A program made the position numbers and the translations under genes. A model generated the notes under the pieces. That model had not been told where the DNA came from. It did no database searches and worked only from the letters and a program-made list of their open reading frames with translations. Below, piece by piece: positions 46,557-59,307 of a DNA stretch of 64,000 nt (the first letter of the stretch is position 1; every line of letters starts with the position of its first letter). Source of the DNA: Paenibacillaceae bacterium (GTDB lineage Bacteria > Bacillota > Bacilli > Paenibacillales > CANHGK01); assembly GCA_947460235.1 (NCBI GenBank), contig CANHGK010000014.1, positions 1 to 64,000 on the forward strand. Reading direction: 5' to 3'.

Positions 46557-49500
46557 TTGCTAGATGTAAACAATTTTGAATTTATGAAGATCGGATTGGC
46601 TTCCCCTGAAAAGATTCGATCATGGTCAAGAGGCGAAGTAAAAAAGCCTGAAACGATCAACTATCGTACGCTCAAACCTGAAAAAGAAGGATTGTTCTGC
46701 GAAAAGATTTTTGGACCAACAAAAGATTGGGAATGTCATTGTGGAAAATATAAACGTGTTCGTTATAAAGGCGTTGTATGTGACCGTTGCGGCGTAGAAG
46801 TAACACGCCAAAAAGTGCGCCGTGAGCGCATGGGTCATATTGAACTCGCAGCACCGGTATCACATATTTGGTATTTCAAAGGAATACCAAGCCGTATGGG
46901 ACTTGTACTTGATATGTCACCTCGTTCACTTGAAGAAGTAATTTATTTTGCTTCATACGTAGTGACGGAACCGGGTGATACGCCACTTGAGAAAAAACAA
47001 CTTTTAACTGAAAAAGAATTCCGGAGTCATCGCGAAAAATTCGGTTACGAATTTTCGGCGGGAATGGGTGCTGAGGCGATTAAAAAATTGCTTCAGGATC
47101 TTGATGTCGATGCAGAATGCGAACAGTTAAAAGAAGATTTAAAAACAGCTCAAGGTCAACGTCGTAACCGTGCGATTAAACGCTTGGAAGTCATTGAGGC
47201 GTTCCGTATGTCTGGAAATATGCCAGAGTGGATGGTTTTAGATGTATTACCTGTCATTCCACCAGAGTTGCGTCCGATGGTTCAATTGGACGGAGGGCGT
47301 TTTGCGACATCAGACTTAAATGATTTATACCGCCGTGTAATCAACCGAAATAATCGATTGAAGCGTTTATTGGATCTCGGTGCACCTGATATTATTGTTC
47401 AGAACGAAAAACGGATGTTGCAAGAAGCGGTAGATGCTTTAATTGACAATGGTCGTCGTGGTCGTCCAGTAACGGGACCAGGTAACCGTCCATTAAAATC
47501 ATTAAGTCATATGTTAAAAGGTAAACAAGGACGTTTCCGTCAAAATCTACTCGGAAAACGTGTTGACTACTCCGGTCGTTCAGTTATCGTTGTTGGGCCG
47601 AACTTAAAAATGTACCAATGCGGTCTTCCGAAAGAAATGGCACTAGAATTGTTCAAACCGTTTGTCATGAAGGAACTTGTGAAACAAGGTCTTGCTCATA
47701 ATATCAAGAGTGCAAAACGCAAAGTTGAGCGTGTGAGTGCAGAAGTTTGGGATGTACTAGAGGGTGTCATTAAAGAACATCCTGTACTTTTGAACCGTGC
47801 ACCAACATTGCACAGACTTGGTATTCAGGCGTTCGAACCGATTCTCGTTGAAGGTCGTGCCATCAAATTGCACCCACTCGTTTGTACTGCGTATAACGCA
47901 GACTTCGACGGTGACCAAATGGCGGTTCACGTACCATTATCTGCAGAAGCACAAGCGGAAGCGCGAATTCTGATGCTTGCGTCTGGTAACATTTTGAATC
48001 CTAAAGACGGTAAACCAGTTGTTACACCTTCACAGGATATGGTTCTTGGTATTTTCTACTTAACGATGGACGACATGGAAGCGAAAGGGTCAGGGATGAT
48101 CTTCCGTTCCGTAAATGATGCAGTTTCTTCCTACTATCGTGGAGAAACATCCATGCATTCCCGTGTTGCAATTCGAGTAAGCGCATTGAAAAAAACATGT
48201 TTCACAGCGAAACAACAGAATGCCTTGCTTGTAACAACTGTAGGCAAAATCATATTCAATGAAATCTTCCCTGCAGATCTGCCGTTTATGAATGAACCAA
48301 CAAAAGATAACCTTAAGAATGGTACTCCTGACAAATACTTCATCTATGAGCGCGGTGCGAACATCCGTAAAGAGATGGAAGAGCGTAGTGTAAAGGGTGC
48401 GGTTGGGAAAGATTTCTTGGGAATTATCATTGCAGAATGTTTCCGTGCCTATGAAACAACAAAAACTTCTATGATTCTTGATAAAATCAAAGAACTTGGT
48501 TTCACATATTCAACACGTGCGGGGATTACAATTGCGGTTTCAGACGTAAATGTACCACCTGAAAAAGTCGAAGTATTAAGCCAAGCGGAAGATAAAGTTG
48601 CGATTGTAACAAAACAATTCCGTCGCGGTTTGATCACGGATGAAGAGCGCTATGATAGAGTTATTGGAATCTGGGGTAAAGCGAAAGATCAAATTACTGA
48701 GATTCTAATGAAATCATTGCATAAATTCAATTCGATCAACATGATGCAGGAATCTAAAGCGCGTGGTAATAAATCACAAATTACACAATTGGCAGGTATG
48801 CGTGGATTGATGGCCAACCCATCAGGTCGTATTATCGAGTTGCCAATTAAATCAAATTTCCGTGAAGGCTTAACAGTCTTGGAGTACTTTATTTCTACAC
48901 ACGGTGCTCGTAAAGGCTTAGCAGATACAGCATTGCGTACAGCTGACTCAGGATACTTGACCCGTCGTTTGGTTGACGTTGCACAGGATGTTATTGTTCG
49001 TGAGGATGATTGCGGTACTGATAAAGGTTTTGTCGTGTCGAAAATCCAAGATGGTAAAGAAGTGATTGAAGTTTTGTACGACCGAATCGAAGGTCGTTAT
49101 TGCTTCGAAACTTTACGCAATCCTCAAACGGGTGAAATTATTTGCAATAAAAATGAATTAATTGAATCTCAAACAGCTGATGCAATTATTGATGCAGGTA
49201 TCGAGAAACTCGTAATTCGTTCTGTATTAAGTTGCCGCACGCGTCACGGTGTTTGTAAAAAATGTTACGGTCGTAATTTAGCGACAGGTAAATTCGTAGA
49301 GATTGGTGAAGCGGTAGGGATTATCGCAGCTCAATCGATTGGTGAACCTGGAACGCAATTAACGATGCGTACTTTCCATACCGGCGGGGTTGCTGGAGAT
49401 GATATCACTCAAGGTTTACCGCGGATTCAAGAATTATTTGAAGCGCGTAACCCGAAAGGTCAAGCGATTATCTCAGAACTGGATGGAGTAGTAGAAGAAA

Positions 49501-50186
49501 TCCGTGAAGTAAAAGATAAACGCGAGATTGTTGTAAAAGGTGAAGCTGAATCGAAGACATATGGCGTACCATATGGTTCCCGTGTTCGTGTTCATATTGG
49601 ACAACAAATCGAAGCTGGTGATGAACTAACGGACGGTTCTATTGATCCTAAGGAAATGCTTAAGATCAAAGGAATACGTGGCGTGCAGAACTATATTCTT
49701 CAAGAAGTACAACGTGTATATCGGATGCAAGGGGTAGAAATTAACGATAAACACATTGAGGTTATGGTTCGCCAAATGTTACGTAAAATCCGTATAGTTG
49801 ATGCAGGGGATACTACATTATTGCCGGGTGCATTCGTGGACATTCATGAATACGAACAAGCAAACTTAGTTTCATTGCTTGATGGAAATGAACCTGCAGT
49901 AGCTAGACCAGTACTACTTGGTATCACAAAAGCATCACTGGAGACAGATTCATTCCTATCTGCAGCCTCTTTCCAAGAAACTACTCGCGTCTTAACGGAT
50001 GCAGCAATCAAAGGAAAGATCGACCAACTGCTTGGATTGAAGGAAAATGTTATCATCGGTAAATTGATCCCCGCGGGAACAGGCATGCCGAAGTATCGTA
50101 ACATTACGGTAACTCCATACGTTGATGAAGAAGATCAAGAAGAATTTACAACCACTAGTGCTAATGCAATTGAAGCAAAAGTGTAA
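46557..50186 (+). CDS. rpoC: RNA polymerase subunit beta'
   Basis: A 1209-residue core subunit. It has the zinc finger of the clamp ([10 protein letters not shown]...CDRCGVEVT), the catalytic magnesium site [12 protein letters not shown] (about 450), and the bridge-helix/trigger-loop segments ([31 protein letters not shown]). TTG start with AAGGAGG 8 nt before. No large lineage-specific insertion, as expected for Bacillota. Operon with rpoB. Confidence 0.97.
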   Translation: MLDVNNFEFMKIGLASPEKIRSWSRGEVKKPETINYRTLKPEKEGLFCEKIFGPTKDWECHCGKYKRVRYKGVVCDRCGVEVTRQKVRRERMGHIELAAPVSHIWYFKGIPSRMGLVLDMSPRSLEEVIYFASYVVTEPGDTPLEKKQLLTEKEFRSHREKFGYEFSAGMGAEAIKKLLQDLDVDAECEQLKEDLKTAQGQRRNRAIKRLEVIEAFRMSGNMPEWMVLDVLPVIPPELRPMVQLDGGRFATSDLNDLYRRVINRNNRLKRLLDLGAPDIIVQNEKRMLQEAVDALIDNGRRGRPVTGPGNRPLKSLSHMLKGKQGRFRQNLLGKRVDYSGRSVIVVGPNLKMYQCGLPKEMALELFKPFVMKELVKQGLAHNIKSAKRKVERVSAEVWDVLEGVIKEHPVLLNRAPTLHRLGIQAFEPILVEGRAIKLHPLVCTAYNADFDGDQMAVHVPLSAEAQAEARILMLASGNILNPKDGKPVVTPSQDMVLGIFYLTMDDMEAKGSGMIFRSVNDAVSSYYRGETSMHSRVAIRVSALKKTCFTAKQQNALLVTTVGKIIFNEIFPADLPFMNEPTKDNLKNGTPDKYFIYERGANIRKEMEERSVKGAVGKDFLGIIIAECFRAYETTKTSMILDKIKELGFTYSTRAGITIAVSDVNVPPEKVEVLSQAEDKVAIVTKQFRRGLITDEERYDRVIGIWGKAKDQITEILMKSLHKFNSINMMQESKARGNKSQITQLAGMRGLMANPSGRIIELPIKSNFREGLTVLEYFISTHGARKGLADTALRTADSGYLTRRLVDVAQDVIVREDDCGTDKGFVVSKIQDGKEVIEVLYDRIEGRYCFETLRNPQTGEIICNKNELIESQTADAIIDAGIEKLVIRSVLSCRTRHGVCKKCYGRNLATGKFVEIGEAVGIIAAQSIGEPGTQLTMRTFHTGGVAGDDITQGLPRIQELFEARNPKGQAIISELDGVVEEIREVKDKREIVVKGEAESKTYGVPYGSRVRVHIGQQIEAGDELTDGSIDPKEMLKIKGIRGVQNYILQEVQRVYRMQGVEINDKHIEVMVRQMLRKIRIVDAGDTTLLPGAFVDIHEYEQANLVSLLDGNEPAVARPVLLGITKASLETDSFLSAASFQETTRVLTDAAIKGKIDQLLGLKENVIIGKLIPAGTGMPKYRNITVTPYVDEEDQEEFTTTSANAIEAKV

Positions 50187-50206
50187 CTTTTAAGTGATGT
50201 ATTAAC

Positions 50207-50236
50207 TTGACACTGCAATTTCAGCGGTGATACTAT
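50207..50236 (+). promoter_or_regulatory. Promoter before the L7Ae-family gene
   Basis: TTGACA (50207-50212), 18 nt, TACTAT (50231-50236); a shifted -10 GATACT gives 16 nt. The -35 is a consensus match. Confidence 0.65.
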
Positions 50237-50286
50237 ATCATAGTGCGTGTTGAGCAGTATTTCCGTTTGTTCTTGGAGGCAAGACA

Positions 50287-50538
50287 GTGACTTATGATAA
50301 AATCAAGTCGTCCGAATCCGTAACGATCGGTACGAAACAAGCAGTAAAGATGATTGAACAAGGTGTAGCATCTGAAGTATTCATTGCGAACGATGCGGAT
50401 AGTAGTATTTCTATCCGCATCGTGTCGCTTTGTAATAAAATGGGCGTTCGCGTTACCTATGTAGATTCTATGAAATCACTCGGTAAAGCTTGCGGGATTG
50501 AAGTTGGTGCCGCAGTGGTAGCCATAAAGCATGAATAA
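50287..50538 (+). CDS. rplGB: L7Ae/L30e-family kink-turn RNA-binding protein
   Basis: An 83-residue protein (YbxF-type) with the L7Ae fold. [21 protein letters not shown] matches the family start, with the conserved GT.Q..K core and the C-terminal [11 protein letters not shown]. In Bacillus the homologue binds kink-turns and associates with ribosomes. GTG start with GGAGG upstream. It lies between rpoC and rpsL, the conserved place. Confidence 0.92.
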   Translation: MTYDKIKSSESVTIGTKQAVKMIEQGVASEVFIANDADSSISIRIVSLCNKMGVRVTYVDSMKSLGKACGIEVGAAVVAIKHE

Positions 50539-50540
50539 CA

Positions 50541-50597
50541 CTTTTCAATATGCTGGAATATCTTCGGATCATCAGCATATTGAGAAGATTTTATTTG
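50541..50597 (+). terminator. Strong hairpin between rplGB and rpsL
   Basis: CTTTTCAATATGCTG (50541-50555) pairs with CAGCATATTGAGAAG (50573-50587), 15 bp with one G-U, and an inner ATC-TTCG-GAT. ATTTTATTT follows. It is a terminator or attenuator inside the str cluster. Confidence 0.7.
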
Positions 50598-50651
50598 GCC
50601 GCGAATGAACCACCTGGATCTGTGGACTTAAAATTGGAAGGGGGTGCAAGA

Positions 50652-51092
50652 ATGCCAACAATTAATCAGTTGGTCCGTAAAGGACGTATTGCGAAAGTGG
50701 ATAAATCCAAATCGCCAGCGTTGCAAAAAGGATTCAACGCACTTAAACGTGAAGAGACTGACCTTAGCGCACCACAAAAACGTGGCGTGTGTACTCGTGT
50801 CGGTACAATGACTCCGAAAAAACCAAACTCGGCGTTGCGTAAATATGCCCGTGTTCGTTTAACGAACCGTGTAGAAGTTACAGCATACATTCCGGGCGTA
50901 GGTCACAACTTACAAGAACACAGCGTTGTTCTCGTTCGTGGTGGTCGGGTTAAAGACTTACCGGGGGTACGTTACCACATCGTTCGTGGAGCTCTCGATA
51001 CAGCAGGTGTTAACAACCGTAAACAATCTCGTTCCAAATATGGTACGAAACGTGGTAAAAAAGGTGCAGCAGCAGCAGCGAAGAAGAAGTAA
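50652..51092 (+). CDS. rpsL: 30S ribosomal protein S12
   Basis: A 146-residue protein at the decoding centre. It shows [11 protein letters not shown] and [12 protein letters not shown] with the streptomycin-sensitive lysines. The C-terminal end is Ala/Lys rich ([12 protein letters not shown]) and makes it a few residues longer than the Bacillus protein. GAAGGGGG upstream supports ATG 50652; the frame is open further upstream through the hairpin but is not coding. Confidence 0.97.
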   Translation: MPTINQLVRKGRIAKVDKSKSPALQKGFNALKREETDLSAPQKRGVCTRVGTMTPKKPNSALRKYARVRLTNRVEVTAYIPGVGHNLQEHSVVLVRGGRVKDLPGVRYHIVRGALDTAGVNNRKQSRSKYGTKRGKKGAAAAAKKK

Positions 51093-51135
51093 TTTTTCTT
51101 AAACGTTGATATTCAGTTGAAAGGAGGAAATTAGA

Positions 51136-51606
51136 ATGCCTCGTAAAGGTCCAGTTACTCGTCGGGATGTATTGCCAGACCCGATTTACAATAGCAAATT
51201 GGTTACACGTTTAATCAATCGTATTATGATCGACGGTAAACGTGGAACTTCCCAACGTCTTCTTTATTCCGCGTTTGAAATGATTCAAACGAAATCAGGT
51301 AAAGAACCGATGGATGTGTTCGAATCCGCAATGAAAAACATCATGCCGTTACTTGAAGTTAAAGCTCGTCGTGTTGGTGGTGCGAACTATCAAGTTCCGA
51401 TTGAAGTGAAACCAGAACGTCGTTATACGCTTGGTCTTCGTTGGTTAGTTAACTACTCACGTCTACGTGGGGAGAAAACAATGGAAGAGCGTTTAGCAGC
51501 TGAAATCTTAGATGCTAGCAATAACACTGGTGCTTCTGTTAAGAAACGCGAAGATACACACAAAATGGCTGAAGCTAACAAAGCTTTTGCTCATTATCGC
51601 TTCTAG
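51136..51606 (+). CDS. rpsG: 30S ribosomal protein S7
   Basis: A 156-residue primary 16S rRNA-binding protein of the small-subunit head. The family start is [15 protein letters not shown], with [14 protein letters not shown] and the C-terminal [27 protein letters not shown] upstream of ATG. It follows rpsL by 43 nt and precedes fusA. Confidence 0.97.
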   Translation: MPRKGPVTRRDVLPDPIYNSKLVTRLINRIMIDGKRGTSQRLLYSAFEMIQTKSGKEPMDVFESAMKNIMPLLEVKARRVGGANYQVPIEVKPERRYTLGLRWLVNYSRLRGEKTMEERLAAEILDASNNTGASVKKREDTHKMAEANKAFAHYRF

Positions 51607-51654
51607 AATTAAACGACTTCAATTAAAAGAAAAAGAACAAGCGAGGTGTGAAAC

Positions 51655-53730
51655 ATGCCAAGAGAGTTTACCTTGGCCAATACTCGGAATATCGGGATCA
51701 TGGCCCACATCGATGCCGGTAAAACGACTACCACTGAGCGTGTTTTGTTCTACACTGGTCGCGTTCACAAAATCGGAGAAGTGCACGAAGGTGCAGCTAC
51801 GATGGACTGGATGGAACAGGAACAAGAACGCGGAATTACGATTACTTCTGCTGCAACAACGACGCAATGGAAAAACAAACGCGTTAACATCATTGATACA
51901 CCAGGTCACGTAGACTTCACAGTTGAAGTTGAACGTTCACTTCGGGTATTGGATGGAGCTGTTGGTGTTTTCTGTGCGAAAGGTGGAGTAGAACCACAAT
52001 CCGAAACCGTATGGCGCCAAGCGGATCGTTATAACGTTCCACGTATTGCTTACGTCAACAAAATGGACATTATCGGTGCAGACTTCGAAGGAGCGGTTCA
52101 CCAAATGCGTGATCGTCTTCGTGCGAATGCAGTACCAATTCAATTTCCAATTGGTGCAGAAAATGACTTCAAAGGTATTATTGATTTGATCGAAAACGTT
52201 GCATATATGTACCGTGACGATCTTGGGAAACAAATCGATCTTACTGACATTCCAGCCGATTACCAAGCAAAAGCTGATGAATTGCGTGCTGAAATGATTG
52301 AGAAAATTTGCGAACTTGATGAAGAATTAACAATGAAATACCTTGAAGGTGAAGAAATTTCCAAAGAAGAATTGAAAGCTGTACTTCGTAAAGGAGTTTG
52401 CGAAGTCAAAATCACTCCAGTTCTTTGCGGATCTTCATACCGTAATAAAGGTGTTCAGTTAATGTTAGATGCTGTAGTTGATTACTTGCCTGCTCCAATC
52501 GACGTTCCAGATATTAAGGGCGTATTGGAAGATGGTGAAGAAACAGTTCGTAAATCTTCTGATACCGAGCCTTTCTCAGCATTAGCATTCAAGATCATGA
52601 CAGACCCTTACGTCGGTAAGTTGACATTCTTCCGAGTTTATTCGGGCGTATTGTCTTCTGGGTCTTACGTATATAATTCAACAAAAGGTAAACGTGAACG
52701 TATTGGCCGTATTTTGCAGATGCATGCTAATACGCGTCAAGAGATTTCGGAAGTATATGCAGGAGATATCGCAGCAGCAGTAGGATTGAAAGATACTACT
52801 ACAGGTGATACTTTGTGCGACGAGAACAATCTCGTAATTTTGGAATCCATGACGTTCCCAGATCCAGTTATCTCAGTTGCAATTGAACCGAAAACAAAGG
52901 CAGATCAAGACAAAATGGGTGTCGCTTTGCACAAATTGGCTGAAGAAGATCCAACGTTCAAAACGCACACTGATGAAGAAACGAATCAAACGATTATTTC
53001 TGGTATGGGTGAACTTCACCTTGAGATTATCGTTGACCGTATGCTTCGTGAGTTCAAGGTAGAAGCGAATGTGGGTAAACCACAAGTAGCATACCGTGAA
53101 ACATTCCGTCTTCCTGCTAAAGTTGAAGGTAAGCATATTAAACAATCCGGTGGTAAAGGTCAATACGGTCATGTGTGGGTTGAATATGAACCACAAGAGG
53201 CTGGTAAAGGCTTTGAATTCGTTAGCAAAATTGTTGGTGGATCAATTCCTCGTGAATACATCCCTGCAATTCAATCCGGTATCGAAGAATCAATGAAAAA
53301 TGGGGTTTTGGCAGGTTTTCCACTTGTTGACATTAAAGCAACCGTTGTTGACGGTTCTTATCATGATGTTGACTCCAGTGAGATGGCGTTCAAAATTGCA
53401 GGATCATTGTCTTTGAAAGCTGCTAAAGAAAAATGTAAACCAGTGATCATGGAACCAATCATGAAAGTTGAAGTTAACGTACCTGAAGATTACATGGGAG
53501 ATGTTATGGGTGACCTTAACTCACGCCGTGGTCGTATCGAAGGTATGGATTCACGTAGCGGAGCTCAAATCATCCGTTCACTTGTACCACTTTCAGAAAT
53601 GTTTGGTTACTCGACTACTTTACGTTCGCGTACACAAGGCCGCGGAACATATGCGATGGAAATTTCGCACTATGAAGAAGTGCCTAAATCAATTTCAGAA
53701 GAAATTATCGCTAAGCACAAAGGTGCTTAA
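51655..53730 (+). CDS. fusA: Elongation factor G
   Basis: A 691-residue translocase GTPase. G1 is [10 protein letters not shown]2 lies in [10 protein letters not shown]3 is DTPGHVDF, G4 is NKMD. Domains II to V follow, with the domain IV segment [12 protein letters not shown] and domain [11 protein letters not shown]. It moves tRNAs and mRNA after peptide transfer. GAGGTG upstream of the ATG; str operon with rpsL, rpsG and tuf. Confidence 0.98.
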   Translation: MPREFTLANTRNIGIMAHIDAGKTTTTERVLFYTGRVHKIGEVHEGAATMDWMEQEQERGITITSAATTTQWKNKRVNIIDTPGHVDFTVEVERSLRVLDGAVGVFCAKGGVEPQSETVWRQADRYNVPRIAYVNKMDIIGADFEGAVHQMRDRLRANAVPIQFPIGAENDFKGIIDLIENVAYMYRDDLGKQIDLTDIPADYQAKADELRAEMIEKICELDEELTMKYLEGEEISKEELKAVLRKGVCEVKITPVLCGSSYRNKGVQLMLDAVVDYLPAPIDVPDIKGVLEDGEETVRKSSDTEPFSALAFKIMTDPYVGKLTFFRVYSGVLSSGSYVYNSTKGKRERIGRILQMHANTRQEISEVYAGDIAAAVGLKDTTTGDTLCDENNLVILESMTFPDPVISVAIEPKTKADQDKMGVALHKLAEEDPTFKTHTDEETNQTIISGMGELHLEIIVDRMLREFKVEANVGKPQVAYRETFRLPAKVEGKHIKQSGGKGQYGHVWVEYEPQEAGKGFEFVSKIVGGSIPREYIPAIQSGIEESMKNGVLAGFPLVDIKATVVDGSYHDVDSSEMAFKIAGSLSLKAAKEKCKPVIMEPIMKVEVNVPEDYMGDVMGDLNSRRGRIEGMDSRSGAQIIRSLVPLSEMFGYSTTLRSRTQGRGTYAMEISHYEEVPKSISEEIIAKHKGA

Positions 53731-53756
53731 CATACAATTTAAGGAGGAATCTTTCC

Positions 53757-54947
53757 ATGGGTAAGGCAAAATTCGATCGTTCAAAACCACACGTTAACAT
53801 CGGAACAATTGGTCACGTTGACCACGGTAAAACAACGTTAACAGCAGCAATCACTACAGTATTATCAAAAAAATACGGCGGAGCAGCAGTTGCTTTTGAC
53901 CAAATCGACAAAGCTCCAGAAGAGCGCGAGCGCGGTATCACAATTTCAACAGCACACGTTGAGTACGAAACTGCAAACCGTCACTATGCACACGTAGACT
54001 GCCCAGGCCACGCTGACTATGTTAAAAACATGATCACTGGTGCTGCACAAATGGACGGAGCTATCTTGGTAGTATCCGCAACAGATGGTCCTATGCCACA
54101 AACTCGTGAGCACATCTTGTTGTCCCGCCAAGTAGGGGTTCCTTACATCGTAGTTTTCATGAACAAATGTGATGTAGTTGAAGACGAAGAATTATTAGAA
54201 TTAGTTGAAATGGAAATTCGTGATTTGTTGAACGAATACGAATTCCCAGGCGACGACACTCCAGTAATCCGTGGTTCAGCTCGTGAAGCGTTGCAAAATC
54301 CAGATGGTCCTTGGGCTGCTAAAATTGTTGAATTGTTTGAGCAAATCGACACTTTTATTCCAACTCCAGAGCGCGATGTTGCAAAACCTTTCTTGATGCC
54401 AATTGAAGACGTATTTACAATCACTGGTCGTGGAACAGTTGCTACAGGACGCGTTGAGCGTGGTGTAGTTAAAGTCGGCGACGAAGTTGAAATCGTCGGA
54501 ATCAAAGAAGATACTCGTAAATGTATCGTAACAGGCGTTGAAATGTTCCGTAAATTGTTAGATCAAGCGCAAGCTGGGGATAACGTTGGAGCATTGTTAC
54601 GCGGTGTTGACCGTAAAGATATCGAGCGTGGTCAAGTGTTGGCGAAAACTGGTTCAGTAAAACCACACACAGATTTTGAAGCTCAAATCTACGTTTTGAC
54701 AAAAGAAGAGGGTGGACGTCATAAGCCATTCTTTGCTGGATACCGTCCACAGTTCTACTTCCGTACAACTGACGTTACAGGTATCATCAACTTGCCAGCA
54801 GGTGTTGAGATGGTTATGCCAGGCGACAACATCACTGTAACTGTTGAATTGATCAACCCGATCGCTATCGAAGAAGGAACTCGTTTCGCGATTCGTGAAG
54901 GCGGCCGTACCGTTGGTGCAGGCGCAGTTGCTTCTATTAAGAAGTAA
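53757..54947 (+). CDS. tuf: Elongation factor Tu
   Basis: A 396-residue GTPase that brings aminoacyl-tRNA to the ribosome. G1 GHVDHGKTT, switch ERGITIS, G3 DCPGHADY, G4 NKCD and the domain II/III sequences are intact. GGAGGA upstream. Last gene of the str operon, closed by a terminator. Confidence 0.98.
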   Translation: MGKAKFDRSKPHVNIGTIGHVDHGKTTLTAAITTVLSKKYGGAAVAFDQIDKAPEERERGITISTAHVEYETANRHYAHVDCPGHADYVKNMITGAAQMDGAILVVSATDGPMPQTREHILLSRQVGVPYIVVFMNKCDVVEDEELLELVEMEIRDLLNEYEFPGDDTPVIRGSAREALQNPDGPWAAKIVELFEQIDTFIPTPERDVAKPFLMPIEDVFTITGRGTVATGRVERGVVKVGDEVEIVGIKEDTRKCIVTGVEMFRKLLDQAQAGDNVGALLRGVDRKDIERGQVLAKTGSVKPHTDFEAQIYVLTKEEGGRHKPFFAGYRPQFYFRTTDVTGIINLPAGVEMVMPGDNITVTVELINPIAIEEGTRFAIREGGRTVGAGAVASIKK

Positions 54948-54984
54948 TTCTTAAAACGTTCAAAAAAAACTTCGAAAAAGTTTT

Positions 54985-55017
54985 AACCCACTCTTGTAAA
55001 AGGGTGGGTTTTTATTA
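54985..55017 (+). terminator. Intrinsic terminator of tuf
   Basis: AACCCACTCT and AGGGTGGGTT form a 10-bp stem (one T-G pair) followed by TTTATTAT. The right arm and the T run overlap the predicted rpsJ promoter spacer. Confidence 0.85.
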
Positions 55018-55023
55018 TATAAT
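54994..55023 (+). promoter_or_regulatory. Possible promoter of the S10 operon, overlapping the tuf terminator
   Basis: TTGTAA (54994-54999), 18 nt, TATAAT (55018-55023). The -35 lies in the loop of the tuf terminator. The -10 is perfect. Confidence 0.45.
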
Positions 55024-55058
55024 CTTGTCTGTTGGTCTGTTTTTTAGCAATGATGCGA

Positions 55059-55471
<413 letters not shown>

Positions 55472-55502
55472 TTCTATTTCATTAAAGAAACGAGGTGTAA
55501 AC

Positions 55503-56129
55503 ATGTCTAAAGGAATCTTGGGTAGAAAACTAGGGATGACACAAGTGTTCACAGCTGATGGCACTGTAATTCCTGTAACTGTCATTGAAGCAGGTCCTTG
55601 CGTAGTATTGCAAAAGAAGGATCAAGAAAATGATGGTTACGAAGCAATCCAATTGGGGTTTGACGATAAGAAAGACTCCCGCTCTACGCGTCCAGAAATT
55701 GGTCACGCGAAAAAAGCGTCGGCTGCTCCCAAGCGCTTCATTAAAGAAATTCGCGGTATAGACCTCGGAATTTATGAAGTAGGGCAGTCAATTAATGCAA
55801 ACGTGTTTGCTGAGGGTGAGATTGTTGATGTAACCGGTACATCCAAAGGTAAAGGGTTCCAAGGTGTAATTAAACGCCATGGTCAAACTCGCGGACCTAT
55901 GAGTCACGGTTCACGTTATCACCGCAGTCCAGGTTCAATGGGATCCATTCAAGCTAACCGTGTTGCTCCAGGTAAATTGTTACCAGGTCGCATGGGTGCT
56001 GATACGATCACAATTCAGAACCTGCCAATCATTAAAATCGACGAAGCCAAAAACTTGATCGTTGTGAAAGGTTCCATTCCGGGCCCGAACAAATCATACG
56101 TTACGATTCGTAATTCCGTTAAGAAGTAA
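55503..56129 (+). CDS. rplC: 50S ribosomal protein L3
   Basis: A 208-residue early-assembly protein near the peptidyl-transferase centre. It has the start [13 protein letters not shown] and the loop segment GHGTRG-like [23 protein letters not shown] upstream supports the ATG. It lies between rpsJ and rplD. Confidence 0.97.
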   Translation: MSKGILGRKLGMTQVFTADGTVIPVTVIEAGPCVVLQKKDQENDGYEAIQLGFDDKKDSRSTRPEIGHAKKASAAPKRFIKEIRGIDLGIYEVGQSINANVFAEGEIVDVTGTSKGKGFQGVIKRHGQTRGPMSHGSRYHRSPGSMGSIQANRVAPGKLLPGRMGADTITIQNLPIIKIDEAKNLIVVKGSIPGPNKSYVTIRNSVKK

Positions 56130-56155
56130 GATATGTAAGGAAAGGAGGAACAATT

Positions 56156-56779
56156 ATGCCGAAAGTTTCAGTTTATAACGTGAGCGGCAAGCAAGTTGGA
56201 GAAATTCAATTGGCAGATTCCGTATTCGGAATAGAACCACATACAAGCGTATTGCATGACGCAGTAGTAATGCAATTGGCATCGCTTCGCAGTGGAACAC
56301 ATAAAACGAAAACACGTACAGAAGTAAGCGGTGGCGGTCGCAAACCTTGGAAACAAAAAGGTACAGGCCGTGCTCGTCAAGGCTCCATCCGTGCACCACA
56401 ATGGAAGGGCGGCGGAATTGTGTTTGGACCAACGCCACGCAGTTACGCATACAAGCTCAACAAGAAAGTGCGTCGTTTGGCGTTGAAATCAGCGTTGTCA
56501 GCAAAAGTACAAGACCAAGAAGTAATCATTCTTGATCAATTGGAAATGCAACAACCTAAAACGAAAGAGTTTGCACAATACTTGTCAAACTTGAACGTAA
56601 CTCGTAAGGCTTTGATCGTTTCAGCTGATATCAATGAAGCAGTTCAATTGTCCTCACGTAACATCCCAGGTGTGAAATACGTTGCCGCGGATGGCATCAA
56701 CGTGTTGGATTTGTTGAACCACGACCGTGTAATCTTTACACAAGCAGCAGTAGCTAAGGTTGAGGAGGTGTTCGCGTAA
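56156..56779 (+). CDS. rplD: 50S ribosomal protein L4
   Basis: A 207-residue protein with a long loop in the exit tunnel: [19 protein letters not shown] and RAPQWKGGG are intact, i.e. the macrolide-sensitive type. AAAGGAGG upstream. Its stop shares one base with the rplW start (TAATG). Confidence 0.97.
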   Translation: MPKVSVYNVSGKQVGEIQLADSVFGIEPHTSVLHDAVVMQLASLRSGTHKTKTRTEVSGGGRKPWKQKGTGRARQGSIRAPQWKGGGIVFGPTPRSYAYKLNKKVRRLALKSALSAKVQDQEVIILDQLEMQQPKTKEFAQYLSNLNVTRKALIVSADINEAVQLSSRNIPGVKYVAADGINVLDLLNHDRVIFTQAAVAKVEEVFA

Positions 56780-57069
56780 TGAAAAACGCTCGTGATATTA
56801 TCAAGCGTCCGGTCATTACCGAGCGCACCAGTGAATTAATGTCGAACTTGCAATATGTATTCGAAGTTGACAAACATGCCAACAAAATCGAAATCAAAAA
56901 TGCAGTTCAAGAAATTTTCAAAGTAAAAGTGTTGAGTGTTAACACAATCAACATGCCGGCTAAACCAAAGCGTTATGGCCGTCATTCCGGATATACATCC
57001 GAGTGGAAAAAAGCGATCGTATCATTAGCGAAAGACAGCAAACCGTTAGAGTTTTTTGAAACGGTTTAA
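56779..57069 (+). CDS. rplW: 50S ribosomal protein L23
   Basis: A 96-residue protein at the tunnel exit, which is the docking site for trigger factor and SRP. It has the start DIIKRPVITERTSELM and the loop MPAKPKRYGR. The GGAGGTG Shine-Dalgarno is within the end of rplD. Confidence 0.96.
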   Translation: MKNARDIIKRPVITERTSELMSNLQYVFEVDKHANKIEIKNAVQEIFKVKVLSVNTINMPAKPKRYGRHSGYTSEWKKAIVSLAKDSKPLEFFETV

Positions 57070-57092
57070 TGGCAGAGTGAGGAGGAAAAGGA

Positions 57093-57923
57093 ATGCCGAT
57101 CAAAACGTATAAGCCGACCTCACCGGGGCGTCGCTCACAATCCGTTCTTTCATTTGCTGAAGTAACTACTTCAACACCTGAAAAATCGTTGCTCGCTCCA
57201 CTGCCTAAAAAAGCAGGTCGGAATAACCAAGGTAAAATTACTGTTCGTCACCATGGCGGCGGACATAAACGTAAATATCGTATTATCGACTTCAAACGCA
57301 ACAAAGATGGAATTCCAGGTAAAGTTGCCACAATCGAGTACGATCCGAACCGTTCAGCGAACATCGCATTGATCAACTATGTTGATGGTGAAAAACGCTA
57401 TATCATTGCTCCAAAAGGTTTGAAAGTCGGAGATCAAGTCGTTTCCGGACCGGAATCAGATATTAAAATTGGTAACGCCCTTCCTTTGGAGAACATTCCA
57501 GTGGGTACAGTTATTCACAATATCGAATTAAAACCGGGTAAAGGCGCACAATTGGTTCGAGCAGCTGGAACACAAGCTCAACTTCTTGGTAAAGAGCAAG
57601 AGTATGTCATCATCCGTTTGAATTCCGGTGAAGTTCGTAAAGTTTTGAAAGTTTGCCGTGCTACAATCGGTTCCGTTGGTAACGAAGATCATGAATTGGT
57701 GAGCATCGGTAAAGCCGGTCGTAACCGTTGGTTGGGTAAACGCCCAGTTGTCCGTGGGGTAGTAATGAACCCTGTTGACCATCCACACGGTGGTGGTGAA
57801 GGCCGCGCTCCAATCGGACGCAAATCACCATTATCACCTTGGGGTAAACCAACACTTGGCTACAAAACTCGCAAGAAGAAGAAAGCTTCGAGTCAATTTA
57901 TCGTTCGTCCTCGTTCGAAATAA
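57093..57923 (+). CDS. rplB: 50S ribosomal protein L2
   Basis: A 276-residue protein needed for subunit joining and peptidyl transfer. It has [26 protein letters not shown] with the conserved His, and a basic tail [19 protein letters not shown] upstream of the ATG. Confidence 0.97.
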   Translation: MPIKTYKPTSPGRRSQSVLSFAEVTTSTPEKSLLAPLPKKAGRNNQGKITVRHHGGGHKRKYRIIDFKRNKDGIPGKVATIEYDPNRSANIALINYVDGEKRYIIAPKGLKVGDQVVSGPESDIKIGNALPLENIPVGTVIHNIELKPGKGAQLVRAAGTQAQLLGKEQEYVIIRLNSGEVRKVLKVCRATIGSVGNEDHELVSIGKAGRNRWLGKRPVVRGVVMNPVDHPHGGGEGRAPIGRKSPLSPWGKPTLGYKTRKKKKASSQFIVRPRSK

Positions 57924-57951
57924 TCAGGTTGCCTGAAAGGAGGATCAGATC

Positions 57952-58233
57952 ATGGGTCGCAGTTTGAAAAAAGGTCCGTTTGTTGATGATCATTTATACA
58001 AAAAAGTTGAAGTGTTAAATACAGCGAGCAAAAAAGCGGTTATTAAAACATGGTCGCGCCGTTCTACGATATTCCCTGAATTCGTAGGTCACACATTCGG
58101 TGTATATGACGGAAAGAAACACGTTCCGGTATATGTAACCGAAGATATGGTCGGCCACAAATTAGGTGAGTTCGCTCCATCGCGTACTTACAAAGGACAT
58201 ACCGACGACGATAAGAAATCAGGTAAACGATAA
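57952..58233 (+). CDS. rpsS: 30S ribosomal protein S19
   Basis: A 93-residue head protein. It has the start [14 protein letters not shown] and the segment [19 protein letters not shown], followed by [19 protein letters not shown] upstream. Confidence 0.97.
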   Translation: MGRSLKKGPFVDDHLYKKVEVLNTASKKAVIKTWSRRSTIFPEFVGHTFGVYDGKKHVPVYVTEDMVGHKLGEFAPSRTYKGHTDDDKKSGKR

Positions 58234-58257
58234 GATTGAACGGAAGGAGGAACTGCC

Positions 58258-58641
58258 ATGCAACAATCCAAATCGATTGCCCGCTACGTACGAGTTGCAC
58301 CACGCAAAGTGCGATTGGTTGTCGACTTGATTCGTGGTAAAGGGGTAGGCGAGGCAATTTCGATTTTGCGCAACACGCCGAGAGCGGCATCTCCACTAGT
58401 TGAGAAAGTTTTGAACTCAGCAATTGCAAATGCTGAACATAACTACTCAATGAATGTTGAAACATTAGTTGTTTCCGAGGTTTTCGTTGACCAAGGTCCA
58501 ACTTTAAAACGTTTTATGCCGCGTGCTATGGGTCGCGCAAGCAAAATCCATAAACGCACTAGCCATATCACAGTTGTCGTAACAGAAAAACAAGTTCAGC
58601 CTAAAGCGGCTGGCGCGAAAACCGGGAATAAGGAGGGATAA
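58258..58641 (+). CDS. rplV: 50S ribosomal protein L22
   Basis: A 127-residue tunnel protein. It has [23 protein letters not shown]-type residues near the start and the beta-hairpin [20 protein letters not shown]. The C-terminus has a short Lys/Ala tail. Only 2 nt separate it from rpsC. GGAAGGAGG upstream. Confidence 0.96.
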   Translation: MQQSKSIARYVRVAPRKVRLVVDLIRGKGVGEAISILRNTPRAASPLVEKVLNSAIANAEHNYSMNVETLVVSEVFVDQGPTLKRFMPRAMGRASKIHKRTSHITVVVTEKQVQPKAAGAKTGNKEG

Positions 58642-58643
58642 TC

Positions 58644-59306
58644 GTGGGTCAAAAAGTCAATCCCGCTGGACTGCGTCTCGGAATCATTCGTGATTGGGAA
58701 TCCAAATGGTATGCCGAGAAAGATTTCGCAGACCTTTTACATGAAGACATTAAAATCCGTGAGTTTTTGAAAAAGAAACTTAAAGATGCTAGCGTTTCGA
58801 AGATCGAAATCGAACGCGCTGCAAACCGTGTTAATGTAACAATCCATACTGCGAAACCAGGAATGGTAATTGGTAAAGGTGGTACTGAAGTTGAAAACAT
58901 TCGCACAGCACTAGCGAAAATTTCGAATAAGAAAGTACACATCAATATTTCCGAAATCAAAAATGCTGACCTTGATGCAACATTAGTTGCTGAAAATGTC
59001 GCACAACAATTGGAACGCCGCGTATCGTTCCGCCGTGCAATGAAACAAGTGATTCAACGTACGATGCGCTCAGGCGCAAAAGGTATCAAAACACTTGTAA
59101 GTGGTCGTCTTGGCGGCGCTGAGATCGCGCGTAGCGAAGGTTATAGCGAAGGAACAGTTCCATTGCATACACTTCGTGCAGATATCGATTACGGTACAGC
59201 TGAAGCGCACACAACATATGGCCGCATCGGCGTGAAAGTATGGATCTATCGCGGAGAAGTATTGCCGACAGTCAAGAAAAAAGGTTCTGAGGAAGGAGGA
59301 AACTGA
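58644..59306 (+). CDS. rpsC: 30S ribosomal protein S3
   Basis: A 220-residue protein of the mRNA entry site, with a KH domain containing [15 protein letters not shown] and the C-terminal [23 protein letters not shown] start with AGGAGGG 6 nt before. Confidence 0.97.
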   Translation: MGQKVNPAGLRLGIIRDWESKWYAEKDFADLLHEDIKIREFLKKKLKDASVSKIEIERAANRVNVTIHTAKPGMVIGKGGTEVENIRTALAKISNKKVHINISEIKNADLDATLVAENVAQQLERRVSFRRAMKQVIQRTMRSGAKGIKTLVSGRLGGAEIARSEGYSEGTVPLHTLRADIDYGTAEAHTTYGRIGVKVWIYRGEVLPTVKKKGSEEGGN

Positions 59307-59307
59307 C

